DNA of 64,000 nt from Torymus aiolomorphi (lineage: Eukaryota; Arthropoda; Insecta; Hymenoptera; Torymidae), in the NCBI GenBank assembly GCA_036365515.1, contig CM070873.1, positions 192,502,604 to 192,566,603 on the forward strand. Reading direction: 5' to 3'. A program made the position numbers and the translations under genes. How positions within the stretch are numbered: the first letter of the stretch is position 1; each line of letters opens with the position of its first letter. This document shows positions 55,560-64,000 of the stretch, in pieces. The notes under the pieces were generated by a model. The model made no database searches. It saw only the letters and a list, made by a program, of their open reading frames with translations, and had not been told where the DNA came from.

Positions 55560-57227
55560 TGATGTAATTCCTCCATTTTGAGATCAAACGTAATTCGATT
55601 AACAACAAATTTGACTATTTAACTTTGGTATTCAATTAACTATCCTTGCCACTCGAGAGTAGAACAAGAAATAGTGAAAGTTATTACAATTAAACCATAA
55701 CCTAGGTTATAATACTTATGCTAGTATGAACGTAGAGATGCGCTTGAAGATGCAACGTTGAGTGCGTCTGCTAACGTTCCCACGGTGAGTCAGCTGATGA
55801 TCCACAGCGTTGACTGCTCATCGAGAAATTACTGCAGATGTTGTATTCAGAGCAGAGTAGTCAGCAACTCAGTCAGGAATGCGTTCAGATGTGGGCCAAC
55901 AGTCGAAGTTGCAGTCAAGATGAAGTATCAGCAGGTAGCAATAAAACTGCAAGGTCCAATAACATAAGTATTTGCTAAGGCAAATAATTGCATTCAATTT
56001 TTTCAAAACTAGCTTGAAAGACGTAAATTTAATTTATAATAACTCAACTCAAATTAAATAGTTCTAATCTCAAATTAAATGTACTCAATTTTAATTAAAG
56101 TAATCTTGACATTAAATAGAGATCATTAAATTCTCTTAGTATTGCATGAAGAGACGAGAATGACTAGATGAAAAGTCGTACAAGTAAATTTAAATAAAAT
56201 TGGAACGATACGTGTGTCCAAGTATTAGGATGAAGCATCCGAGCGCAATCCTAGAGCGGCGCAGGTGGGCTCGACCGTCTGCAGCGAGAGCGAAGCAGAT
56301 GGACTCGTCCGAGAACAGCTCTGTTCCGAAGGTGCGCCCCCTGGCGAATGAAAATGGACTCGTCCTCCTCCAATTATGGTTGGCGACAATGTACGCGGCG
56401 TCCTGGACGTCACGCGTCCTGATGGTCGACTTCTTGTTGCCAATTCTTCTTTTCTTGTGGAAAGCTTGCTATATGCACGGCGAGCGTCTCGCACCGTGTT
56501 GCTGTAGCGAGAGATGTCCACGCGGGTACTACGTGGACGAATTGGCGTGGACCCCGTAGCGCGTAGGCGCTACGCGGGTACTCCTTGAATTGTGAGGTGT
56601 GAACCCAGTTGCGCGGAGGTTCCACGCGGGTACTCCTTGATATGCTTGGTGTGGACCCCGTAGCGTGTAGGCTCCACGCGGGTGGTCCTTGAATTGAGAG
56701 GCGTGAACCCCGTTTCGATTCGTTGCACTAGCCGGCAACGATTAAATGATCATCGTACACGCGATGACTCGAGAGCTGGCTTTACAACGCATGCTCTTTA
56801 GACAGAATTTGCCACTTGTTGCTCTTGTCTACAACAAGATGACTGCCGATCACCGTACACGCGGTGATTCTAGAGCTGGGTTTACAGCGCACGCTCTTGG
56901 CGACGTCTTGGAGTCGGTAGGCACGCACACTCTAAGGCGTTTTCAGAGGTGGGGAGAATAGCAATTGAAGGTGCTATTTCCCCTAGGAAGCCTTAGATAT
57001 TGGCTTCCTAGCACGCGACGGCGAGACGAAAGAGAGAGAGAGAGAGACAGCAACGAACGCGTGAAGTCAGTATGCGGACACATGTGACTTTAACGGCACT
57101 CACGACCACGAACACTTTGATGTGTACCTACGGAAAAGAGGTGTCTATCTCTACGCCACTCGTGAGTTGAGGTAGAAGATAGGAGAAATTGTTTCTTCAT
57201 CGATGTGGCCATGGCGATGTCCTCTCA
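55560..57227 (-). other. BEL 5' leader, including tandem repeats
   Basis: Sequence between the primer site and the putative gag start. Near 56530-56740 there are three to four diverged units of about 60 bp with ACCCCGTAGCGYGTAGGC, CCACGCGGGTACTCCTTGA and GAGGYGTGAACCC text. A second pair of CGTACACGCGRTGACTCKAG units lies at 56752 and 56852. Frames on either strand here are shadows of the repeats. Confidence 0.55.
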
Positions 57228-57247
57228 CGATCCGGATCGAAGGACCA
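57228..57247 (-). promoter_or_regulatory. BEL primer-binding site, tRNA-Tyr-like
   Basis: On the minus strand, 2 nt after the LTR, TGGTCCTTCGATCCGGATCG. Its complement ends CGAAGGACCA, which matches the 3' end of eukaryotic tRNA-Tyr with CCA. This fixes 57250-57565 as the 5' LTR. Confidence 0.75.
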
Positions 57248-57249
57248 AA

Positions 57250-57565
57250 TGTTTTGTGTTGTGTTGAGGATCGGGAACTGGAGATGTTCAAAAAATGATA
57301 ACACTTTCGTGTAGAGGTAATGATGTGGTTTTATTAAAGCAGTCCGTCGTGCAGTGTTTCTGCTGCTGTCTCTCTGGCCGTTGCGCGTGAACTACTGACG
57401 CCGACCGGCGTTGCGAAGCGTCGGACGCGTGCCTTTGTTGAAGGAGGGGCGGTAGAGAGACACGAGGAGAGCGCAGAGCGGCGCGGCTCTCTCGCACATG
57501 TAGAATATAGCCGGAGTAGGGGGAACGCTCTCGGCGACTGGCGTATATACGCAAAATCCCGAACA
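57250..57565 (-). repeat. 5' LTR of the BEL element
   Basis: Minus strand TGTTCGGGATTTTGC ... ACACAAAACA. Homologous to 40940-41215 but with an extra block at about 57493-57532 (CACATGTAGAATATAGCC, GGAGTAGGGGGAACG). Confidence 0.9.
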
Positions 57566-57639
57566 GTGTATGTTTAGATGCGCTACGGGTAGGTAGTTAT
57601 TACTGGATAGATTAGTGAAATATTTAGCTAAGATATAAG

Positions 57640-58085
57640 AACTCACTTCAGGGGGTTTGTTGTATTTTAATACTTGTTAATATTTACATAAAGAAAATCT
57701 TGTGTAATACATATATCGTATTTAATATAGATATTGTTACATTGTAAATTGTCATATACAAAGAATGTAATGAATATATACTAGCTGATCCTATCAGTAT
57801 TGAAGTGGGTTGAAAACAATGAGATAGGTAAGTCTCGCCAGGTAGTCCAAGTAATACATAATAATGTATTTTAATATTTTAATATCTCATTATGTATTTT
57901 GTAGTTTATCGAGCAAGACTGATCTATCTAATGGTTTTCGACCACTCTTTAAGACTAACAGTCAGCTAGTATATACATTACATTCTTTGTATACGACAAT
58001 TTCCTATGTATGTATATTAAATACAGCATGTACATTACACAAGAGTATCTTTTTGTAAATATAATATTACTTCAATAAGAACTTA
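57640..58085. mobile_element. Foldback MITE with ~190-bp inverted arms
   Basis: Left arm (to 57875) and right arm (from 57885) are diverged inverted copies sharing CTTGTGTAATAC, ATACAAAGAATGTAATG, CTAGCTGA and AATACATAATAATGTATT at the centre. A shorter relative lies at 23285-23385. Non-coding. Confidence 0.7.
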
Positions 58086-58289
58086 CGTTACATCCAAATT
58101 GGCATTTTGTTCGATATCAATTTATATTTTTTAACATTATTATATTTTTATAATTATCTGATCATTTCTTGCTGATATGGTTGTTGTTGATATGATCATC
58201 TTTTTTGCATTTAATTTTGCATTTTGTTCAACATTAATTTATATTTTATATCTTATTATTATATTTTAATAATTATATGATCTTTGGAA

Positions 58290-59545
58290 AGTTTTATTGA
58301 TTTTTTCGATCTTATGTATAGCTATTTAATATTGCTGTGTTGAATCAAATTCTGTTAAATAATAAGCGAAAATTGACTACACCTATAAGGTGTATTTAGA
58401 TGTTTAAAATCGTTTTTATAGCTCTAGATTATCAGGAGTTGATTTTACATAAATATGTTAAATAGAAAAAAGTTTTGTTTCAATGTTATCTACAATATTT
58501 GTATTTAACAGTTATGTGTAAAGTGAAATCCTTTTGAAGAATATGGGAAAGACGCCCATTTTATGTGTATTTAGGTGTTAACAATCGTTTTTATAGGTCT
58601 AGCTTATCAGGAGTTGATATTACATAAATATGTTAAATAGAAAAAAGTTTTTTTTTAATAATCTACAACTTTTACATTTTACATGTTTGTGTAAAGTTAA
58701 ATCCTGTCAAGTTATAGCCGAAAATCGTCAGTTTTATGTATATTTAGGTGTTTAAAACCGTTTTTATAGGTCTAACTCATCAGGAATTGATTGTACATGA
58801 AAAAAATATTAAATAGAAAAGTTTTGTTTTATTATAATCTACAATTTTTACACTTAATGCATTTGTGTAAAGTTAAATCCTGTCAAGTTATAGCCGAAAA
58901 TCGTCCATTTTATGTATATTTAGGAGTTTGAAACCGTTTTTATAGGCCTAACACGTCAGGAATTGATTTTACATGAAAACGTTAAGTGGGAAAAAGTTTT
59001 GTTTTATTATATCTACAACTTTTATATTTAACATATTTGTGTAAAGTTAAATCCTGTCAAGGTATAGCCGAAAATCGTCCATTTTTTACCTTTTTAGCAG
59101 TTTTTCTCCATTGTATTGAAAAATATTGCTCGTAGCAAAAAATGTTTAACAGAAAGAAGGTGTCTTTTAATTAGTTTTAGCAGATAGATATGTAGATATT
59201 AACTTAAAATTCGTTTTTCTAGACATTATGCTCAAAAATCGGTTTTTTTGAAATTTTTCTTTGTGCTCGTATTCCTAAACTTTTAGATCGATCTTTTTCA
59301 GTAGAGAACCACCGGGTAGGTATAATTAGAGGATTATTTCGCAATCCTGTGGAATTGATCGAAAATTTATTGAGATAATCGGGTAACTTGAGTACATACG
59401 AACATACGGACATACATACATTATGGTAAGTGTCTAAAACGACTCTGGATGGGAAGAAAATCATTTGTATACCTCAAATTTGAGGTATAATAGAGTTAAT
59501 AAATTTCACTCTGGTGAAATTATAAGACTCTCCCGAGTAGCGATC
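58290..59545 (-). repeat. Repeat family A, copy A4, with ~170-bp tandem units
   Basis: On the minus strand it starts GGCACGATCGCTACTC, AGAGTCTTATAATTTCACC and a GTATGTATGTCCGTATG tract, as in copy A1. The inner part (58370-59090) has about five tandem units of roughly 170 bp: AAATCCTGTCAAGTTATAGC, CGAAAATCGTCCATTTTATG, CCGTTTTTATAGGTCTAAC, CAGGAATTGATTTTACATGA (near 58550, 58722, 58892, 59063). Non-coding. Confidence 0.8.
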
Positions 59546-59564
59546 GTGCCTAACATAATAAAAA

Positions 59565-60140
59565 GAAATGAGTGATGTTGGCGACTGGAATGCTACTAAC
59601 AGTCTGACTGGTGAACAAGTGGCTTATGCATCTTCCTTATGCTTTTATTCTCATTTACCACCAGGGGAAACTAGAATATTTTTTGTCATTGTTAGTATGT
59701 TTATTAATAATTGGTTACCAATTTTATTTAGATACTGCAAAAGGTAATCACGTGAGTTTGCATTCCAATTCTGAAAAAATCTGGGCTGTTATAAAAGCAG
59801 CATTCACATCTGGATTATATTTTTAACTATCAAAAAAACCAGCAGAAATACTTGCTTGTAAAAAATTTGCAGCTGTGACTTAATACGACAACATACGTGC
59901 GTTAAGAACTTTTCAAATTGACAAAATATAATAGTAAATGAACTGGAACGAGTATTTTGTGAAAAAACTTTGTATCAGCTACTGTTATGGAAATTGCAGT
60001 TGGCATGAGAACTATACTTTTTGGTCAACTTTGAGCTTCAAGTTTTGTAAAAACTAGAGGATGGATGATATCAGAGATTTGAATTTTAATTCTGAAAACT
60101 CTTCTGTAGTAAAAGCAGCATTGACAGCTATACACAAATA
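59565..60140 (+). pseudogene. Degraded YTHDC2-like DEAH helicase fragment
   Basis: Near 59985 one frame reads SATVMEIAVGMRTILFGQL, a stop, then ASSFVKTRG; after a frameshift DIRDLNFNSENSSVVKAALT (60066-60135). In YTHDC2-type helicases the C-terminal helicase-associated region has MxxxxGMRxQLLGQLRASGF followed by GDIRDVNxNSExWxVVKAAL, so order and spacing fit. Upstream (about 59757-59825) HSNSEKIWAVIKAAFTSGLY looks like a second, diverged copy of the same block. The 5' part (59569-59690, GDWNATNSLTGEQVAYAS) is not recognised. Several stops; probably a retrocopy or gene remnant. Confidence 0.5.
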
Positions 60141-60259
60141 AAATATGCGTGTAGACAGCTGACAACACGCTCAGCTCAGAATTCAGTATGTATTAAGGAA
60201 AATCTACAAGTATTCTACGAAAGACGTAACTTATAGATACGTGTACATTATTATTATCA

Positions 60260-60880
60260 TTCCTTGCAAATTCTTTAATTTATTAATAAGAATCAAAAGT
60301 TCATGAAAAACGTACATGTTTAAAAAATGAATTATTGTTATTATCTCTTTTAAGAACTGTAAAGTTCTCTTTTCGAAAAATATTAATTACAAAACCTATT
60401 TTAATGAGAAATTAAATATTTTGTTAAAACAATCAAAATATCATTCAGACACATAACTAAAAGAGATCTCTTTCTTTTTTCCTCTCTCTTTCTCACAACA
60501 ACTGTTAAACTCTCAACGAAGAATTTTAATGAGAGCAAAAATATATTTTTCTAACATATAACACTTAATACATCATTTAAAAACTAATCTTTATAAGATT
60601 TTTTATTTTTGACCGTTAGGATAGGATAATTTTCAACGTAAGTATATAAAAAGGCAAGTATGTTTGTTTTTGAATTCCAGAAATTTTTTTTTAAAATGTC
60701 CAATTCTCTATTGCCTCCCCTCTCTCTAACTCCAACCACAACCCTTCTCTCTTTAATCTTTTCTTTCTCAACAAATGTTTAAGCACTCTGCGAAAAACTT
60801 CGGTAAGAGCCTAAATATTTTTTTTTAAATAACCAACAAGTTTTATTATCTCTCTAAACAACTGTTAAGTCGCTTTTTAT
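60260..60880. other. AT-rich DNA with CTCTC-linked repeat units
   Basis: The phrase AAAAACTTCGGTAAGAGCCT, AAATATTTTTTT, AACCAACAAG (about 60790) recurs at 61180 on the far side of the microsatellite. A more diverged unit is at about 60510. No gene. Confidence 0.55.
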
Positions 60881-60889
60881 AAAAAAATT

Positions 60890-61139
<250 letters not shown>

Positions 61140-61143
<4 letters not shown>

Positions 61144-61735
61144 ATAACTCAACAACTATATAAGGACTCCACGAAAAACTTTGAAAACTTCGGTAAGAGC
61201 CTAAATATTTTTTTGAAACAGCCAACAAGGACGTTCTGTAGAAGAATAATATTAACAAACTTTATTTTGAAAGATCTACAGAATCTTTGAAAAATATTTT
61301 CACCAAAAAGAAAGCATTAACATTTTTTTCTCGAAAATATTTTATTTATACATTTTTCCAAACTAATTCAAAGTAGAAATAATAAAACTTTCCATGAAAG
61401 TATAAAATAAGGCAAGTATCAGTTTTTCCTGGAATCTATAAAAATAAAAAGAATTATTTTCCTATGACTTTACAATTAATAGTATTGTTAATTTATCATC
61501 ATATGTAAAAAACATACATGTTTGATTATATTATTTCAAAAAATTTTACTAATATAATCATTTCATCAAGCTCCTTAACCCATTAAGGAGGGACACTTTT
61601 TTCATACTTTTTTCAAGGGCATTATTTTTTATGAAAAAGGCTGTAAAAAAATTGAGATAGGTCATTATCGATGTAAAATCGCCTGATCTTTTGATTGGTG
61701 TGGTCAGAATTAAAAAAAAAAATGCATATTAAAAA
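61140..61735. other. AT-rich DNA, no gene
   Basis: Contains the second copy of the AACTTCGGTAAGAGCC unit at 61180. A possible piggyBac-type end (TTAACCCATTAAGGAGGGAC) lies at 61575, but no partner end was found. Confidence 0.45.
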
Positions 61736-61739
61736 AGTT

Positions 61740-62275
61740 GTTCCCAGATAGCACGTTCCGTTTTGCGAACGTTGCAAAAACGTTGCTTTGAAAACTATAA
61801 AACGTTTAATTATCGGTGGCAGAAACGAGTTAACAACGTTGTCACAACGTTGGAATGTCCGCCTTTGTGGCAAAAAACTCGTTTCAGAAACGTGTTAGGA
61901 AGATCGTGAGCGCGCTTTGATCACGTTGCTAGATCTTTTTAATGGCAACCTATCTACAACGTCTTTGAAACGTGATTCCTTTGGTATTTTCAATGTAGTT
62001 TTCAGTTTTCGTTGTTAAGGGGTTGCTAGAACGTTTACTTGCAATGAGCCTGCAACCTATAAACAACGTTCCCGCAACTATTTTGAAAACTCCAATACTT
62101 TAAAGCATGTTGCTGCTAACCCGTAGTAAAAATGTTGTTACAACGTTGTCGCAGCAACGTTGCGCTTTACGTGCTCGCAACGTGTCAAAAACGCTTCAAA
62201 GAACGAATTAGGAACACCATTCGCAACATTTTAGGAACGTCAAAGCATCGTCATCGATAACCACCAACCTTGGCA
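61740..62275. repeat. AACGTT-rich repeat, copy 1
   Basis: Dense with AACGTTG, AACGTTGC and ACGTTT motifs (CGTTGCAAAAACGTTGC, AACAACGTTGTCACAACGTTG). The block CGTTTCAGAAACGTGTTAGG to AATGAGCCTGCAACCTA (61870-62060) is repeated at 62540-62730. Non-coding. Confidence 0.8.
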
Positions 62276-62279
62276 CATT

Positions 62280-62535
62280 TTTTTAATAATTTCTTATTCA
62301 AATTATTTCACGCAGATATTGCGTAAAATTTGAAGTCCTCTATATATATAAGGGGAGTATCAAAAACAAGGCAAGCCTTGTAATTTGGACCCTTCGTAAA
62401 AAGAGTCATTTGAAACGTGGAATTTTCACATCTTATATACTCTCGACCTGCCAAAGTATCCGCGGGAGTCGCAAACTGTGCGCCGCGTAGCGGCAGTGTG
62501 GCGAAGGTAGGCTCTTTCAGCGAACACGCGTGCAA
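62280..62535. other. Unique insert between the two AACGTT repeats
   Basis: Less repetitive sequence with AAGGCAAGCCTTG (palindrome, 62370) and CGCCGCGTAGCGGC (62481). A 75-aa reverse frame has no recognisable domain. Confidence 0.4.
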
Positions 62536-62539
62536 ATAA

Positions 62540-62735
62540 CACGTTTCAGAAACGTGTTAGGAAGATCGTTAGCGCGCTTTGATCACGTTGCTAGATCGTT
62601 TTAATGGCAACCTATCTACAACGTCTTTAAAACGTGATTATTGTGCCTTTAGAATTTTTAATGTAGTTTTCATAGTTTTCGTTGTCAACGCGTTGCTAGA
62701 ACGTTTACTTGCAATGAGCCTGCAACCTAATAAAA
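62540..62735. repeat. AACGTT-rich repeat, copy 2
   Basis: Direct repeat of 61870-62060, with a few substitutions and small indels. Confidence 0.85.
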
Positions 62736-62738
62736 TAG

Positions 62739-62848
62739 GACCTCAAATACATATAAGCGTTGAAGCGGAGCGAGCAAACGCGAAAGCGGCGAGAACCACT
62801 ACAAAAAACTGGCTGCCAATTCCTTGGAAATCTTCTTCCTCAAACTAA
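62739..62848 (+). other. Possible short terminal coding stretch, unassigned
   Basis: After AATAAAATAG, a possible splice acceptor, the frame reads GPQIHISVEAERANAKAART then TTKNWLPIPWKSSSSN and a stop. Codon use and composition differ from the flanks, and sequence homology to AACGTT copy 1 ends just before it. It could be a last exon, but no partner exon or family is recognised. Confidence 0.2.
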
Positions 62849-62849
62849 T

Positions 62850-63115
62850 TTATCCATTACAATTCAAAAATTTTAAAATCGAAGTAAATTTTTCATAACA
62901 AAAATTTTCTTTTCATTTAAGTATGCAGGGGATAATCGTGCGATGTTTTCACGGAACGAACTGACTTGAAAAATATAAAAAAAGCGGCCTCTGTGTTAAT
63001 TTCCAGAAGATTGGTTAACTTGCCGCTCAATGCAAAAAGGTGCAATCTCGGCACCAAATGCTAAAGGCGTCTATCTCAGCGTTCGGTGCAAGAAGGTTAA
63101 AATGTAAAACGATAA
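62850..63115. other. AT-rich spacer, no gene
   Basis: Nothing beyond a short GCTCAATGCAAAAAGGTGCA / GCGTTCGGTGCAAGAAGG pair near 63027 and 63077. Confidence 0.4.
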
Positions 63116-63119
63116 TAAT

Positions 63120-63795
63120 GATTATTAAAGAAAATTACGACCCAAGTTTGAGGGGGGTACGGGGACCTGTTCGTATGCAAGGAAATAACGAAGATGTGCG
63201 ATAAGAAAAATACGATTATTTCAATCATTTTAACCGTAAGTAGCCGGAGGATACAAGCTTCATGAAGGTAGGTATTTAAGCAGACATGCGATAAACAAAG
63301 TACGATTATTTAAATAATTTTAACCCTAAGTAACCGGGAAATACAAGGGGGAGGTGATTAACGGAGACGTACGATAGCCAAAATACGATAGTATCAACAA
63401 TTTTAACCCTAAATATCCGGGGGATAGAGTTCCACGCTTATACGGGAGCCAGTCAGACGATTATATAAGGCAAAATAATTATTTAAATAATGCCTACCCC
63501 CAAGTAGGCGGGGGATGCAAAATCGACGCGTATACAGGAGCGTGTCAGACATGTATCTCCAAGTAGGCGGGGCAGTGGCATCATTACTACTATGGATGAT
63601 CTGGATCATCCAGACTCCGCTTACTGCCAAGTACGGAAATCCAGACTGCAGAAAAGGTGTCACTAATGATTTTTTTTACCAATTTTCAATGAACGAAATC
63701 TAAACGAAATAAATAAAACCAAGTTGGTGGGATATGCGAGTTCCACGCGTATACGGGAGCGCGTCAGACGTGTATACAAGGCAAAATAATCATTT
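63120..63795 (+). repeat. Degenerate ~90-bp satellite
   Basis: Units share ACGATTATTTNAATNATTTT, AACCCTAAGTANCCGGGGGA and GCGATA near 63215, 63307, 63390, 63480 and 63780, plus a second motif CACGCGTATACGGGAGCSWG near 63433, 63519 and 63740. Frames here are repeat shadows. Confidence 0.75.
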
Positions 63796-63796
63796 A

Positions 63797-64000
63797 TACA
63801 GGGTGTGTCAAAAGTTCCGGGACGGCCAGTTATCTCAGCGGGAATGCATTTTCGGAAAAAATATTGCATACAAAAGATGTAGGATTTTTCCCTGGCTATC
63901 TGATGGTGACCTTGAATTTGACCTTGGGCTTGACCTTCAAGGTCATTTGAAGGTCAAGTCGAATTTTTTAAATGGGAACCCTCCTTTTTTCTTGCGCAAA
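63797..64000 (+). mobile_element. Left end of a probable non-autonomous DNA element, cut by the window
   Basis: CAGGGTGTGTCAAAAGTTCC follows TTTATA. A CAGGGTGTNCCAAAA-type start is a common terminal motif of dispersed arthropod DNA elements. Inside, AAGGTCA occurs several times (TGACCTTGAATTTGACCTTG, CTTCAAGGTCATTTGAAGGT), partly palindromic. The right end is outside the window. Confidence 0.45.

Larger units (their letters stand above)
40940..57565 (-). mobile_element. BEL/Pao LTR retrotransposon carrying nested insertions
   Basis: A minus-strand element. The 5' LTR is at 57250-57565, followed by a tRNA-Tyr-type primer site, a long leader, a gag start, then (below the nested PLE) gag knuckles, A17-type protease, RT, RNase H and integrase, and the 3' LTR at 40940-41215. 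Flanks are GTGTG (40935-40939, in a GT run) and GTGTA (57566-57570), a near 5-bp duplication as expected for BEL. Without the PLE the element would be about 7 kb. LTRs differ by substitutions and by an about 40-bp block present only in the 5' LTR. Confidence 0.85.

Noticed and set aside
56200..56961. Frames of 70-119 codons in the BEL leader
   Set aside because: They follow GC-rich tandem repeats and show no domain or codon signal.
61575..61600. Possible piggyBac end TTAACCCATTAAGGAGGGAC
   Set aside because: No inverted partner or second TTAA boundary found nearby.

Overview
This is eukaryotic nuclear DNA, most likely from an arthropod and probably an insect. It is AT-rich, carries Ty3/gypsy, BEL/Pao and Penelope-like retroelements of the kind common in insects, has short introns (76-82 bp), and is packed with microsatellites and foldback repeats. 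A hymenopteran is plausible from the overall repeat style, but I cannot prove it. There are no operons, no bacterial signals, no tRNA or rRNA genes and no CRISPR array. Almost all coding sequence belongs to transposable elements (TEs), most of them dead.

Region by region. 1-5.2 kb: decayed minus-strand Ty3/gypsy element (RT, protease, gag), split by an AT-rich repeat insertion. 5.2-7.5 kb: intergenic DNA with two small foldback elements. 7.5-8.0 kb: the one credible host gene, two minus-strand exons of a twin-CX9C protein of the C22orf39/UPF0545 family. 8.1-10.9 kb: second gypsy element with its 5' LTR, sitting in the gene's upstream intron or 5' flank. 10.9-13.1 kb: arthropod repeat with a broken uncharacterised gene and a 770-bp foldback. 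13.5-19.0 kb: a 5.5-kb DNA transposon with a CENPB-HTH/DDE transposase. 19.0-20.75 kb: a 120-bp satellite array. 20.8-24.9 kb: minisatellite and repeats. 24.9-38.6 kb: a segment bounded by long inverted repeats, holding a 1.6-kb foldback transposon, a (TA)n palindrome, a gutted LTR retrotransposon primed by tRNA-Lys and a 3.0-kb DNA transposon. 39.3-40.6 kb: a Penelope-like element (PLE) with a hammerhead-like motif. 40.9-57.6 kb: a three-level nest described next. 57.6-64 kb: foldbacks, tandem repeats, a degraded YTHDC2-like helicase fragment and another satellite.

The main structural result is the nest. A BEL/Pao retrotransposon (LTRs at 40940-41215 and 57250-57565) was hit by a PLE (about 45.56-54.96 kb). 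The PLE was hit by a 6.7-kb DNA transposon (47905-54591), which itself carries a foldback MITE and a 1083-bp solo LTR with AAAT target duplications. The PLE's inverted second copy supplies the empty site and shows that the DNA transposon made a 3-bp TTA target-site duplication (TSD). The 13.5-19.0-kb transposon belongs to the same family, shares the end structure and also has TTA duplications. The two define a CENPB-HTH/DDE transposon family with long terminal inverted repeats (TIRs) whose TSD (TTA) differs from the TA expected of Tc1/pogo. I regard this as the best candidate for something not well described.
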